From assembly GCF_004137345.1 (NCBI RefSeq), contig NZ_SDWV01000004.1, forward strand, positions 62,001-126,000: a stretch of 64,000 nucleotides of DNA. The letters run 5' to 3'. Position numbers and translations under genes: made by a program. The stretch is from Nocardioides zhouii (GTDB lineage Bacteria; Actinomycetota; Actinomycetes; Propionibacteriales; Nocardioidaceae). The notes beneath the pieces were generated by a model. That model was not told the DNA's origin and did not search any database. It saw nothing but the letters and a program-made list of their open reading frames with translations. Below, in pieces: positions 30,348-39,083 of the stretch. Position 1 is the stretch's first letter, and each line of letters starts with the position of its first letter.

Positions 30348-31538
30348 TCACGGTGCCCAGTGCCGCACCTCGGTGGCGCCGATCACGGAGCGCCACCACT
30401 CACCTTCTGCCAGGCGCGTCAGTACCTGGGCGGTGCCGGTGCGCGGGTCGAGCAGCTCCAGCACCTTCGGTCCGCGGCCGTCACGGCACTGGTCACCGCC
30501 ACGGGCCAGGAGCAGCCGGTCGCCACGCGTGCCCACGAGGGTGTCGAGACCGGTCGTCCCCGGCACGCGCCGCCGGTCCCCCGACCTCGTCGCCGCGGTC
30601 ACGACCCCGCTCCCACAGCGGCGCCACGTGACATACCACCGCTTCCCTCCGGCCCTGCGCACGTCCCCGTCGGCGAGGATGTCCAGCCTGCGCGTGAGCG
30701 CGAACGGGTGGAAGGTGCCGAGCCGGGTGGACGTCCCGTCGAGGTGGACGGCCATCAGCTGGTTGCCGCTGTCGTCACCCTCGGTGTAGCAGCTCGCGAC
30801 GATGCTGTCGGAGTCGAGCCAGCGGATCGGGCCGCACCCTCCGGGCGGCTCCAGCTCGGTGCCCCGGCGGCCGGCGAGGTCGATGATCCACCACGTCCGG
30901 CGCTCGCCGGCGCCGGTCACGAGGGTGCGTCCGTCGACCGAGGTGATCGGCGCCCCGCCGGTGGTGCCCGGCAGCCGGGTGGTGGTGCCGTCCCAGCCGC
31001 GGGCGACCAGGCGCCCGCGCGGCCCGTGACCGGAGAGCGCGAGCAGGACGCCCGCGCCGGCGGGGTCGAGGCCGGCGGAGAGGCCCCTCCTCGGCATCGT
31101 GGTCGTACGCATCTCGCCGGTGGTGACGTCGTACGCCACCAGGCGGTCGGGCACCGTGTGACCGCGCACCACGCGCAGCAGCGCAGTGTGCGTCTCCGGA
31201 CGCCAGTCCGCGAGATGGAAGTCACCCACGTAGGCATCGGACTCGAAGGGGGTCGACACCGAGTAGACCGGGTGCCGGACGCCGTCGGGGGTGATCACCT
31301 CCAACGACGTGGTGAGCTCGCTCGGCCGTTCGTCGAAGCCGGCCGTAGTGATCACCGCGACGGTGGAGCCGCGGCCGAGCTGGGCGGCGGTGACCGTGGC
31401 GGTCGTCGGCTCCGGCAGCGTCGTACGGGCCTCCTCGTCCGGGAGCCCGGCACCCGCCGGCCCGGCCGCGAGCCCGACGGCCAAGAGCGCAGCGGTCAGG
31501 CTGCAACGGACTGTTCGTCGGATCAGCGCGTCTCGCAT
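30348..31538 (-). CDS. Secreted beta-propeller-like protein
   Basis: 396 residues with a signal peptide (ALIRRTVRCSLTAALLAVGL, AGAG). The mature part consists of repeated short blocks such as VAYDVTTGEMR, WDGTTTRLPG, VHLDGTSTRLG and LLDPRTGTAQVL, which suggests a beta-propeller of WD40/TolB style. I do not recognise a defined family. GAGGGGA precedes the ATG. The role is unknown. Confidence 0.65.
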   Translation of the reverse strand: MRDALIRRTVRCSLTAALLAVGLAAGPAGAGLPDEEARTTLPEPTTATVTAAQLGRGSTVAVITTAGFDERPSELTTSLEVITPDGVRHPVYSVSTPFESDAYVGDFHLADWRPETHTALLRVVRGHTVPDRLVAYDVTTGEMRTTTMPRRGLSAGLDPAGAGVLLALSGHGPRGRLVARGWDGTTTRLPGTTGGAPITSVDGRTLVTGAGERRTWWIIDLAGRRGTELEPPGGCGPIRWLDSDSIVASCYTEGDDSGNQLMAVHLDGTSTRLGTFHPFALTRRLDILADGDVRRAGGKRWYVTWRRCGSGVVTAATRSGDRRRVPGTTGLDTLVGTRGDRLLLARGGDQCRDGRGPKVLELLDPRTGTAQVLTRLAEGEWWRSVIGATEVRHWAP

Positions 31539-31675
31539 GGTGTGTCCCCTCGTCATCGAGGAGACGCGGCGACGATCCGATTGGTTGCGCCGGCACGCCG
31601 GCATCGGTCGAGACCAGTGGTGGAGGTCGCGTGCAGGAAGGTGCCACCGGGGCCGAGCGTCGCTACGGTGTGCGC

Positions 31676-32746
31676 ATGGGTCGGGGGGAGTTCCGGGCCG
31701 CCGCCTTCGTGGCGGCTGCGATGGCGATGATGGCGGCACTGGTGGCGTGGACGCACCACCTGCCGCTTCGCGACCCCGACGGCGCCTCCCTCCCGACGTG
31801 GTTCCGGCTGCCGGTGATCGTCGCGTCGGCCATCGCGCTCGACGTCGTCACCCGGTGGATCCTGCTGGCCCGCCGCAGCGGGGCCGCGGGACGGGTCCCC
31901 CTGCGCACGGTGCTGGTCGAGCGGTGGAACCGCGACCAGATCCTGTTCACCGCGAGCGGGCTGGTCACGTGGTACGTCGCCTACGTCGCCTTCCGCAACC
32001 TCAAGAGCTACGTCCCGTTCGTCACCGACCGGCTGGCCGACCCGGAGCTCGCGCGCCTCGACCGGATGCTGTGGCTCGGCCACAACCCGGCCCAGGTGCT
32101 GCACGACGTGCTCGGCACGACGTGGGCCAACTGGACGATGGCCTCGGTCTACCTCGTGTGGATCGGTCTGGTCCCGGCCAGTCTGGCCATCGCCCTGGTG
32201 TGGACGCGCCGCTCGAGCGCGGGGGCGTGGTACGTCACGGCGATCTCGCTGGACTGGCTGCTCGGCGCTGCCCTCTACTACGCCGTGCCGTCCCTCGGGC
32301 CGACGTACTCCTCCCCCGAGTGGTTCACCGACCTGCCCCGTACGCCCAACAGCGCCGTGCGCGACGTGCTCCTCGCCGACCGGATCGAGGTCCTCGGCGG
32401 TCCGTGGGACACGCACGCCGTCCAGACCATCGCGGCGTTCGCATCGCTGCACGTCGCGGTGATGGTCACCATCTGCCTCGTCGCCGAGGCGATGCGGCTC
32501 CCCGTGGTGATCCGGGTCGCCGCGTGGACGTTCCTCGCGCTGACCATGGTCGCGACGATCTACCTCGGGTGGCACTTCTCCGTCGACGTCCTGGCCGGCA
32601 TCGCCGTCGGAGCCGCGGCGTTCGCCCTCGGCGGGAAGGCCACGGGCAATGCGCTGCGGCGACGCGACGAGCCGTGGACCTTCCGCGCCGCCCTCGACAC
32701 CGCGGACCGCCCCGAGCGCGACGCGATCGGCACCGGACGCGGCTGA
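31676..32746 (+). CDS. PAP2-family membrane phosphatase/inositolphosphotransferase
   Basis: 356 residues with about eight hydrophobic segments. The phosphatase signature is split: SLGPTYSS, then FASLHVAV, then YLGWHFSVDVLAGIAVG; the paired His of ASLHV and GWHFSVD are the catalytic and support residues. Probable substrate is a phospholipid or isoprenyl phosphate. The ATG has TACGGT 6 bases upstream. A GTG-initiated extension would add a non-hydrophobic leader and is not favoured. Confidence 0.85.
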   Translation: MGRGEFRAAAFVAAAMAMMAALVAWTHHLPLRDPDGASLPTWFRLPVIVASAIALDVVTRWILLARRSGAAGRVPLRTVLVERWNRDQILFTASGLVTWYVAYVAFRNLKSYVPFVTDRLADPELARLDRMLWLGHNPAQVLHDVLGTTWANWTMASVYLVWIGLVPASLAIALVWTRRSSAGAWYVTAISLDWLLGAALYYAVPSLGPTYSSPEWFTDLPRTPNSAVRDVLLADRIEVLGGPWDTHAVQTIAAFASLHVAVMVTICLVAEAMRLPVVIRVAAWTFLALTMVATIYLGWHFSVDVLAGIAVGAAAFALGGKATGNALRRRDEPWTFRAALDTADRPERDAIGTGRG

Positions 32747-32753
32747 CCCTGCG

Positions 32754-33167
32754 TCAGGGGGCCAGTGCCTCGCGCAGCTTCTCGGCGTACGCGGCGGCCT
32801 CGCCGTCGGCGTACTTCGTCCGCGGCCAGAAGAAGCCGCGCAGCCCGTCGCCCTTGGTGCGCGGCACGACGTGGAGGTGCAGGTGCGGCACCGACTGACT
32901 CACCGTGTTGTTGATCGCGACGAACGACCCCTGCGCACCGAGGGCCTCGACGACCGCCGTCGCGATCCGCTGGGCGGCCTCGATGAACGGCGCGCCCAGG
33001 TCGGCCGGGAGGTCCGGCAGCGTGACGACGTGCTCGCGCGGCACCAGCAGGACGTGGCCCTTGAACACCGGGCGGGTGTCGAGGAACGCGACGAGGTCGT
33101 CGGTCTCGAGCACGAGGTGGCCGGGTGTCTCGCCGGAGACGATCTGGCAGAAGACGCACGCGCTCAT
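32754..33167 (-). CDS. HIT-family nucleotide hydrolase
   Basis: 137 residues, cytoplasmic. Histidine-triad motif PHLHLHVVPR, with the N-terminal CVFCQIVSGETPGHLVLE and VFKGHVLLVPREHV. Typical HIT proteins hydrolyse nucleotide phosphoramidates or AMP esters such as AMP-lysine. CxxC in the N terminus could hold zinc. Start at 33167 ATG, with GAGAGG upstream. Convergent with the PAP2 gene. Confidence 0.92.
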   Translation of the reverse strand: MSACVFCQIVSGETPGHLVLETDDLVAFLDTRPVFKGHVLLVPREHVVTLPDLPADLGAPFIEAAQRIATAVVEALGAQGSFVAINNTVSQSVPHLHLHVVPRTKGDGLRGFFWPRTKYADGEAAAYAEKLREALAP

Positions 33168-33198
33168 GACCAGCAGCCTCTCACCTAGGCTCGCCGTC

Positions 33199-33714
33199 GT
33201 GATCCTGCCCCGCGTGCGCGATCCGCGCCTGGTCACCGTTCGCCGCGGCGGATCGCTGACCGTCGAGGACCACCACCTGCTCGCCCTCTGGGCCGCGGAG
33301 TGCGCCGACCACGTGCTCGGCCTGTTCGAGTCCGGGAGCCAGAACGACCCTCGACCGCGCCAGGCGATCGAGGCGGCCCGCGCCTGGGTGCGCGGCGACC
33401 TGGCGATGATGGCCGCGCGCGCCACCGGCGGGCATGCGATGGGGGCTGCCCGCGACCTCCGGGGAGCGCCCCGGTTCGCCGCGTACGCCGCTGGTCAGGC
33501 GGCCGCGGTCGCCCACGTCGCCGAGCACGACCTCGGCGCAGCGGCGTACGCCATCAAGGCCGCCGTGGCAGCGGCGCCTGCCGGTCAGGAGGACGCTGTC
33601 CGAGGAGCCGAGTGCGACTGGCAGCGGCAGCGTCTGCCCGAGGCGGTGCGGGACCTGGTGGTGGAGGACCAACGCCGCCGCAACGAGATCTGCTGGAACG
33701 TCTTCTCCGACTGA
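33199..33714 (+). CDS. Putative immunity protein (Imm-5-like)
   Basis: 171 residues, alpha-helical, rich in Ala. It matches what I know as the putative immunity protein family, with the block ATGGHAMGAARDLRGAPRF, then AAYAAGQAAAVAHVAEHDLGAAAYAIKAA. The family occurs near polymorphic toxins in other bacteria, but no toxin gene is recognisable here. GTG has TAGGCT 7 bases upstream (33186-33191), so it has its own leaderless promoter. The function is inferred from family only. Confidence 0.65.
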   Translation: MILPRVRDPRLVTVRRGGSLTVEDHHLLALWAAECADHVLGLFESGSQNDPRPRQAIEAARAWVRGDLAMMAARATGGHAMGAARDLRGAPRFAAYAAGQAAAVAHVAEHDLGAAAYAIKAAVAAAPAGQEDAVRGAECDWQRQRLPEAVRDLVVEDQRRRNEICWNVFSD

Positions 33715-33721
33715 GACCGGG

Positions 33722-34210
33722 TCAGTCGGCCTCGCGGCGCACCAGCACCCCGAACGGCCTGCCGTCCCTGGCTGCCTCGAAGGACGCGACCCGCTCGAAC
33801 CCGAGGGACTCGACCGTACGCAGCGCGCGCAGGTTGAAGGTGGCGACCGTGACGCGGAAGGCCGAGGGCGCGAAGCGGGCCCGGCCGAACTCGAGCCCGG
33901 CGGAGATCACGGCGCGGCCGAGGCCCTGGCCGGTGAGCGAGGGGCGCAGGCCGCCGCCCGTGTCGAGCGCCGTGTCGTCGTAGTCCCAGCCCGGCACCCG
34001 ACCGTCCGGGCCGAAGGACCGGAAGCCGACGAGCTCGTCGCCGGCGAAGACCGCGTGGAACCCCGCGGCCGGGTCGAGCAGCTCGTCGGGCTCGGCACCC
34101 GTCATGTCGTAGACGTCGTACGGCGGGTCGTACGACCACGTCGCCATGTCCTCGGCGTGCGCGCGGGTCAGCGGTGCGATGCGGAGGGAGGCAGGGTCGA
34201 TCGGGGTCAC
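33722..34210 (-). CDS. GNAT-family N-acetyltransferase
   Basis: 162 residues. Acetyl-CoA site in the form GGGLRPSLTGQGLGRAVISAGLEFGRARF, the modified Q/RxxGxG/A loop, followed by LRVTVATFNLRALRTVESLGF as C-terminal GNAT strand. The substrate is unknown. The start is GTG at 34210, with a weak GAGACT 6 bases upstream. Convergent with the putative immunity gene, 7 bases apart. Confidence 0.85.
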   Translation of the reverse strand: MTPIDPASLRIAPLTRAHAEDMATWSYDPPYDVYDMTGAEPDELLDPAAGFHAVFAGDELVGFRSFGPDGRVPGWDYDDTALDTGGGLRPSLTGQGLGRAVISAGLEFGRARFAPSAFRVTVATFNLRALRTVESLGFERVASFEAARDGRPFGVLVRREAD

Positions 34211-34260
34211 CGCGGCAGTCTCACATCACGTGCTGGTTCCTGTTCGCCTAGTCTCCGCGG

Positions 34261-35130
34261 GTGCGCATCGTCTCGCTGATCCCGTCCGCCACCGAGGTCC
34301 TGTTCGCCGTCGGCGCGGGCGACGACGTGGTGGGCGTGACCTTCGAGTGCGACCATCCGCCCGCCGCACGTGAGCGGCGGGTCGTGTCGACGTCGGCGAT
34401 GCCCGAGGGGCTCACGCCGCGGGAGATCGACGACTTCGTCGCGGCGGCGATGACTGCGGGCGAGGACCTCTACCGCCTCGACGCGGGCGCGCTGGCCGAG
34501 CTCGATGCCGACCTCGTGGTCACCCAGGACCTGTGTGCCGTGTGTGCGGTGGACGTGGCGAGCGTCGACGAGGCGCTCACGTTCCTCGGTTGCCGGGCCG
34601 AGGTCGCCACCCTCGACCCGCACACCCTCGACGACGTGCTGGCCACGATCGTCGAGGTCGGGCGGCTGACGGGCCGTGGCGACGAGGCCGCGGCTGTCGT
34701 CGTGTCCCTCGAGACGCGCCTGGCCGCGGTCGTCGACCGGGTCGCCGGTCGACCGAGGCCGCGGGTGCTGGTCCTGGAGTGGACCGACCCGCCCTTCGCG
34801 CCGGGGCACTGGATCCCGGAGATGGTCACCCGGGCCGGCGGCGAGCCGTCGCTGGGCGTCGCGGGCACGAAGTCGGGCCGGATCACGTGGGACGAGGCGA
34901 TCGACTCGCGTCCGGACGTGGTCGTGTGCGCGCCGTGCGGCTTCGACCTCGAGGGCGGCGCGGCGCTCGCCCGGGACGTACGCCACCACTTCCCCGGCGT
35001 GCCTGTCTGGGCCGTGGACGCCGACGGCCTGTTCGCCCGTCCGGGCCCGCGGCTGGTCGACGGCGTCGAGGTGCTGGCCGGGATCCTGCACCCCACCGGG
35101 ACTCCGGACGACCGAGCGATCCCGGTCTGA
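34261..35130 (+). CDS. Cobalamin-binding (BtuF-like) protein without signal peptide
   Basis: 289 residues of the periplasmic-binding-protein type seen in BtuF: VSLIPSATEVLFAVGAGDDVVGVTFECDHPP, DADLVVTQDLCAVCAV, GHWIPEMVTRAGGEP. Unlike a transported binding protein there is no signal peptide or lipobox, and no ABC transporter genes nearby, so it would stay in the cytoplasm. A regulatory or salvage role is possible. GTG has TAGTCT 6 bases upstream, which excludes an upstream signal sequence. Confidence 0.8.
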   Translation: MRIVSLIPSATEVLFAVGAGDDVVGVTFECDHPPAARERRVVSTSAMPEGLTPREIDDFVAAAMTAGEDLYRLDAGALAELDADLVVTQDLCAVCAVDVASVDEALTFLGCRAEVATLDPHTLDDVLATIVEVGRLTGRGDEAAAVVVSLETRLAAVVDRVAGRPRPRVLVLEWTDPPFAPGHWIPEMVTRAGGEPSLGVAGTKSGRITWDEAIDSRPDVVVCAPCGFDLEGGAALARDVRHHFPGVPVWAVDADGLFARPGPRLVDGVEVLAGILHPTGTPDDRAIPV

Positions 35131-35138
35131 CCCGAGCC

Positions 35139-35780
35139 TCAGCCGCCCAGCCCCGCCCGGTGCGCCAGCATCACCAGCTGCGCCCGGTCGCGCGCGTCGA
35201 GCTTGGTGAGCAGGTGGCTCACGTGGGTCTTGACGGTCGAATAGCTCACGACCAGCCGATCCGCGATCTCGAGGTTGGACAGCCCGAGCGCCACGGCGAC
35301 CAGCACCTCGTGCTCGCGCTGGGTGAGCGGAGGCAGCTCGACCACTTCCCTCTCCCCCTTCGCGAACCGGTCGAGCATCCGCCGGGTCACTTCGGGAGCC
35401 AGCAGCGCCTCGCCTGCGGCCACGACCGTGACCGCACGTACGAGGTCGTCGGGCTCGGTGTCCTTCAGGACGAAGCCGCTGGCTCCTGCGCGGAGTGCCG
35501 CGACGACGTAGTCGTCGGCGGCGAAGGTCGTCAGCACCAGCACCTTCACGCCCGAGGTGATCGGGCTGGAGGTGATGTGGCGGGTCGCCTCGATGCCGTC
35601 CATCCCCGGCATCCGGATGTCCATCAGCACGACGTCGGGCAGGTGCGTCCTGGCGGCCGCCAGCGCACCGGCGCCGTCCGACGCCTCCGCCACCACCTCG
35701 ATGCCGGGCTCGGCGCCGAGGATCATCGCGAAGCCCGACCGCACCAGGGCCTGGTCGTCGGCCACCACTACGCGGATCAC
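35139..35780 (-). CDS. LuxR/NarL-type response regulator
   Basis: 213 residues. Receiver domain with phospho-Asp54 in VVLMDIRMP and Lys in FVLKDTEPD, then a GerE HTH (LTQREHEVLVAVALGLSNLEIADRLVVSYSTVKTHVSHLLTKLDA). GTG overlaps the stop of its kinase (GTGA) so the two are translationally coupled. Target genes are not evident; the divergent CPBP protease is the only adjacent one. Confidence 0.92.
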   Translation of the reverse strand: MIRVVVADDQALVRSGFAMILGAEPGIEVVAEASDGAGALAAARTHLPDVVLMDIRMPGMDGIEATRHITSSPITSGVKVLVLTTFAADDYVVAALRAGASGFVLKDTEPDDLVRAVTVVAAGEALLAPEVTRRMLDRFAKGEREVVELPPLTQREHEVLVAVALGLSNLEIADRLVVSYSTVKTHVSHLLTKLDARDRAQLVMLAHRAGLGG

Positions 35781-36919
35781 GGGACGACCTCGCGCGGCAG
35801 CACCGCGTGCACGCGGAAGCCTCCCTCGGCCCCGGCGCCGACGCTCAGGTCGCCGTCGTACATCGCCACGCGCTCGCGCATCCCGGCAAGACCGTGACCT
35901 GACGTCTCGCCGCGGGCGGGACCGCGCCCGTCGTCGGTCACCTCGACGGTGACCGTGTCCGCGCCGTAGGCGATCCCGACGTCGGCGCGCGTGGCCGCCG
36001 AGTGCTTCAGGCAGTTGGTGAGTGCCTCCTGGACGATGCGGTACGCCGCGAGGTCGATACCGGGCGAGACCGCGCCGCGCTCGCCGGTCACCGTCAGTTC
36101 CGCCGGGAGTCCGGCCTCGCCGACCCGGCCGACCAGTGCCTCGACGTCGGACAGGGTCGGTGCGGGAGCCCGCGGCGAGGGGGACTCCTCCTCGTCCCTC
36201 AGGATGCCCAGCAGGTGACGCATCTCGGTCATCGACCGGCGGCCGGTCTGCTCGATCTCGGCCACGGCGGCGCGGGCCCTGACGGTGTCGCCCGTGTCGA
36301 GGAGGCGGCCCGCGGCGCCCGCCTGCACGACCATCACGCTCATCGAGTGACCGAGCACGTCGTGCAGCTCGCGGGTGATGCGGAGCCGCTCCTGGGTCGC
36401 GGCGGCGCGGACGTCGACGACGGCGCGGTCACGCCGGTCCCGGACCCCGGTGCCGAGCAGCAGCACCGCTCCGAACGCGGCCGCATTGATGACAGTGCCC
36501 TCTGGACTCAGGTCGACGGGGTCGAGGAACCACGTCAGCACCAGTGCTGCCGCCACGATCACCATGGCGCGCTGGCCCGTACGGGCAGTGCCGTGGGCCG
36601 TCGCCGTGTACGCCGCCACGATCGGGCCGAGGGTCGCCGCTCCGACGGTGCCGTCGATGACCACCAGACCGAGAACACCCGTCAGCGTGAGCAGGAGGGT
36701 CACCAGCGGCCAGAGCCTGCGCAGCGCCAGGCTGCCGACCGCCAGCACGGTGAGCGACACGGTCAGCGGGCCGTCCTCGCGGTTCGCGGCGACCGACTCG
36801 GAGCCACTCAGGTTCACGACCAGCGCCACGCCCAGGCACGCCGCGGCGAGGAGGACGTCGAACGCGAGACGCCCCTCCGGACCGGCAGCGACTCGGCGGA
36901 CGCGCTCGGTCAGGGACAC
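35777..36919 (-). CDS. NarL-family sensor histidine kinase
   Basis: 380 residues. Four to five hydrophobic segments in the first ~155 residues, no obvious external domain, then HisKA_3 (RITRELHDVLGHSMSVMVVQAGAAG) with the phospho-His in ELHD, and HATPase (DDGRGPARGETSGHGLAGMRERV). GTG at 36919 is chosen over GTG at 36928 because TAGGGT lies exactly 7 bases before it. Partner of the downstream regulator. Confidence 0.9.
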   Translation of the reverse strand: MSLTERVRRVAAGPEGRLAFDVLLAAACLGVALVVNLSGSESVAANREDGPLTVSLTVLAVGSLALRRLWPLVTLLLTLTGVLGLVVIDGTVGAATLGPIVAAYTATAHGTARTGQRAMVIVAAALVLTWFLDPVDLSPEGTVINAAAFGAVLLLGTGVRDRRDRAVVDVRAAATQERLRITRELHDVLGHSMSVMVVQAGAAGRLLDTGDTVRARAAVAEIEQTGRRSMTEMRHLLGILRDEEESPSPRAPAPTLSDVEALVGRVGEAGLPAELTVTGERGAVSPGIDLAAYRIVQEALTNCLKHSAATRADVGIAYGADTVTVEVTDDGRGPARGETSGHGLAGMRERVAMYDGDLSVGAGAEGGFRVHAVLPREVVP

Positions 36920-36926
36920 AAGCGTC

Positions 36927-36932
36927 ACCCTA
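36927..36932 (-). promoter_or_regulatory. Leaderless -10 hexamer of the second two-component operon
   Basis: TAGGGT on the minus strand, then 7 bases, then GTG at 36919. It overlaps the alternative GTG at 36928, which therefore would not be on the message. It decides the kinase start. Confidence 0.55.
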
Positions 36933-37101
36933 GGTCCGCCCCGCGGTGGCCCACCTCGGTCTGGAGGATGAGAACGGCGCTCGGAGCCGGCACCCGGGTA
37001 CCGCTCGAGGTCGGGCCCGGAGCCCGACGCCCGCAGCGCCCGGTTCGCGGGAGCGTGGCTCTGCTGGTTCCGACCGGAACCGCACGACCCCGGGAGACCC
37101 G

Positions 37102-37926
37102 ATGACCACGCCCGTCCAGCTCGTCCGGAGACATCCGATCTCCGCCTTCGCCGTGCTCGCCTGCCTGTTCGGCTGGATGCCGTACATCGTCACCGCCCTG
37201 GGCATCGGGTCCAACCCCGAGAACTTCCCCCTGGGTCCGGTGATCGCGGCGCTCCTGGTCACGTCCTGCCAGGGCCGCGAGGCGCTGTTCGCCTGGGGCA
37301 GGACCCTGCGGCGCTGGGCTGCGTCACCCTGGCTGTACGCCCTCGCGTTCGGCGCCCCGGCGCTCCTGCAGGTCGCGATCGTGCTGGTGAACCACCAGCT
37401 GGGAGCGCCGCTGCCGACAGCCGGACAGCTCGGCAGCTGGCCCGAGGTGCCGGTGACCTTCCTCGCGATGCTGGTGTTCGTCGGGCTCGGCGAGGAGGCC
37501 GGCTGGACGGCGTTCGCCGCCCCGGTCCTGCTGCGACGCTTCGGACTGCTCGGGGCGTTCGGTGTGCTGGCTCCGCTGCGGATCTTCTGGCACCTCCCGC
37601 TCATGCTCACCGGTGACATGCCACTGGTGGTGGGCATCCTGGGCAACGCCGGCTTCCAGCTGGTCGTCCTCCTCCTGCTGCGGAACCGCCGCGGTTCGTG
37701 GACCCTCGCCGCCGTCTGGCACTCGATGCTCAACGCGTTCGGCAACGCCTTCTTCTTCTCGATGGTCACCGGTGCCGACCGCGACCGCCTGAACGTGCTC
37801 CTCGGTCTCGAGTACGCCCTGGTCGCCGCCGTCGCGATGGCGATCTTCCACCTCGCCGGACGACGCCACGAAAAGGAAGGCCCCGAGCTCGAGGTCGACG
37901 AGCCCGACCGGCTACTGGTCGGCTGA
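37102..37926 (+). CDS. CPBP-family intramembrane metalloprotease
   Basis: 274 residues with about eight hydrophobic segments. CPBP/Abi motifs: VGLGEEAGWTAF (EExxR-like with W in place of R), RIFWHLPLM, and VWHSMLNAFGNA. The family (CAAX protease and bacteriocin-processing) includes enzymes that process peptides within the membrane. The C-terminal tail is acidic and cytoplasmic. GGGAGA precedes the ATG. Confidence 0.85.
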   Translation: MTTPVQLVRRHPISAFAVLACLFGWMPYIVTALGIGSNPENFPLGPVIAALLVTSCQGREALFAWGRTLRRWAASPWLYALAFGAPALLQVAIVLVNHQLGAPLPTAGQLGSWPEVPVTFLAMLVFVGLGEEAGWTAFAAPVLLRRFGLLGAFGVLAPLRIFWHLPLMLTGDMPLVVGILGNAGFQLVVLLLLRNRRGSWTLAAVWHSMLNAFGNAFFFSMVTGADRDRLNVLLGLEYALVAAVAMAIFHLAGRRHEKEGPELEVDEPDRLLVG

Positions 37927-37937
37927 CAACCGTCGGA

Positions 37938-38002
37938 GGGGTGCGGGTGGCGAAGCTCAAGAGACCGCACCATCGGAGCAAAGGGGGTGCGGGTGGCGAA
38001 GC
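37938..38002. repeat. 19-bp direct repeat upstream of the ssrA terminator
   Basis: GGGGTGCGGGTGGCGAAGC occurs at 37938-37956 and again at 37984-38002, 46 bases apart, between the CPBP gene and the ssrA terminator. No reading frame across it is convincing. It might be a small duplication of unknown use. Confidence 0.6.
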
Positions 38003-38040
38003 CCCCGCCGCCGAGCGCAGCGAGGCAACACATGGCGAAG

Positions 38041-38077
38041 GCGACGTGGTCAACGGCGAAGCCGTGACACACGTCGC
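38041..38077 (-). terminator. Terminator of ssrA
   Basis: Long imperfect hairpin: GCGACGTGGTCAACGGC pairs with GCCGTGACACACGTCGC around a GAA loop, about 15 pairs with small bulges. It lies 13 bases beyond the tmRNA 3' end. No T-run follows. Confidence 0.65.
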
Positions 38078-38090
38078 CCTCGATCGAGCG

Positions 38091-38458
38091 TGGAGCTGCG
38101 GGGAATCGAACCCCGGTCCTCGAGCGTCGAACCAGGTCTTCTCCGGGTGCAGTCAGTGTTGTCGCTTTTCTCGGCCCCGGCGCTCGCACAGACACGTCGC
38201 CGACAGGCCCAGTCAGGATTGAGTCCCGATCACCCCTCCTGACAGAGAGTGATCAGCAAGTCTCCTAGATGAGGCCTGGGTCCGGGACGGAGACGGGCGC
38301 CCGGTCAGACCCTTCGATCACTGCTCAGGCAGCGAGAGCGAAGTCGTTGCGATTGGAATTGGCAACTATAGGTTTCCAGCGATCGTTTACGAGATGACGC
38401 TGGCTTCTCGACCCGCTTCCCCTGGAACTAACGTCCCAAGTCGAAACCGATCAGCCCC
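38091..38458 (-). ncRNA. ssrA: Transfer-messenger RNA
   Basis: 368 bases without CCA. The 5' end GGGGCTGATCGGTTTCGAC and the 3' end GGTTCGATTCCCCGCAGCTCCA form the tRNA-like domain (7-pair acceptor GGGGCTG / CAGCTCC). The tag reading frame at 38325-38363 begins with resume codon GCC and reads ANSNRNDFALAA then TGA. The encoded 3' end stops at the discriminator A; the next bases are CGC, so CCA must be added after processing. It acts with SmpB (42084-42563) to rescue stalled ribosomes and mark proteins for degradation; the ALAA ending is a Clp degron. Confidence 0.95.
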
Positions 38459-38498
38459 TCTTGAATTTTCAACGCAGACCGTCGAGCGCCTGCGCCCT

Positions 38499-38504
38499 TC
38501 AGTC
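38499..38504 (-). promoter_or_regulatory. Candidate -10 of ssrA inside the lipoprotein stop
   Basis: TAGACT on the minus strand, about 40 bases upstream of the mature tmRNA 5' end; its last base begins the lipoprotein TGA. A short 5' leader containing TTGAAAATTCAA (small hairpin) would be removed by RNase P. Confidence 0.4.
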
Positions 38505-39083
38505 TACGCAGCACAACCGACATCCGCCGAACGCTAATTCCGCTCGCCCCAGCGTCAGGCGCGCGTCGGTGACGATGTCGGCCATCTCGTCGACGGTCAC
38601 ACCGAGGTCCAGCTCGCGCGGGTCGCCGGTGATCGAGGCACCGGAGTAGTGGGCGATCACGTCCTCATCGTCGCGGCGGTCGATGACGTACACGACGCCG
38701 GGGTCCTCCTCGGGCTCCAGCTCCTGCCAGGCCAGCACGAGGTCGGACCCGTCGTGCTCCACGTCGACGCACTCGTCGAAGAACGAGCGGTCACCGCACA
38801 CCAGCGGGCTGTCGGTGGTCGGGGCGACCGCGACGCCCAGGAAGTCACCGCGGCCGAACGACAGGGCCGCGCCGGGCGCGTCCACCTCGAGCTCGCGGGT
38901 CATCACGTCCCAGGGGTCGACGCGCTTCGGCTCGCGGTCGACGTGGTCGGCGACCACCGCCGCAATGCCGTCGGGAGTGAGCGGCACGGGCGCGTCACCC
39001 GACCCTGCGCCCGATCCGTCGGCGCAGGCGGAGACGACGACAAGCGGCACGAGTGCCAGCAGTCGTACGGCCATCAGCATCAC
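38499..39083 (-). CDS. Lipoprotein of unknown function
   Basis: 194 residues. Signal sequence LLALVPLVVVSAC is a lipobox, so it is membrane anchored on the outer face. The remainder (ELDLGVTVDEMADIVTDARL) is acidic and belongs to no family I recognise. GTG at 39083 overlaps the stop of the CNNM/CBS gene (GTGA), so the two are probably coupled. Alternative ATGs follow at 39080 and 39074. It sits directly upstream of ssrA. Confidence 0.75.
   Translation of the reverse strand: MMLMAVRLLALVPLVVVSACADGSGAGSGDAPVPLTPDGIAAVVADHVDREPKRVDPWDVMTRELEVDAPGAALSFGRGDFLGVAVAPTTDSPLVCGDRSFFDECVDVEHDGSDLVLAWQELEPEEDPGVVYVIDRRDDEDVIAHYSGASITGDPRELDLGVTVDEMADIVTDARLTLGRAELAFGGCRLCCVD

Noticed and set aside
37938..38002. 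Possible CRISPR or tandem repeat from the 19-bp repeat
   Set aside because: Only two copies, no third unit and no cas genes.
37698..38222. Open frame running into the tmRNA region
   Set aside because: The translation contains CGESNPGPRASN, the usual artefact of reading antisense through a tRNA-like T arm; no other support.
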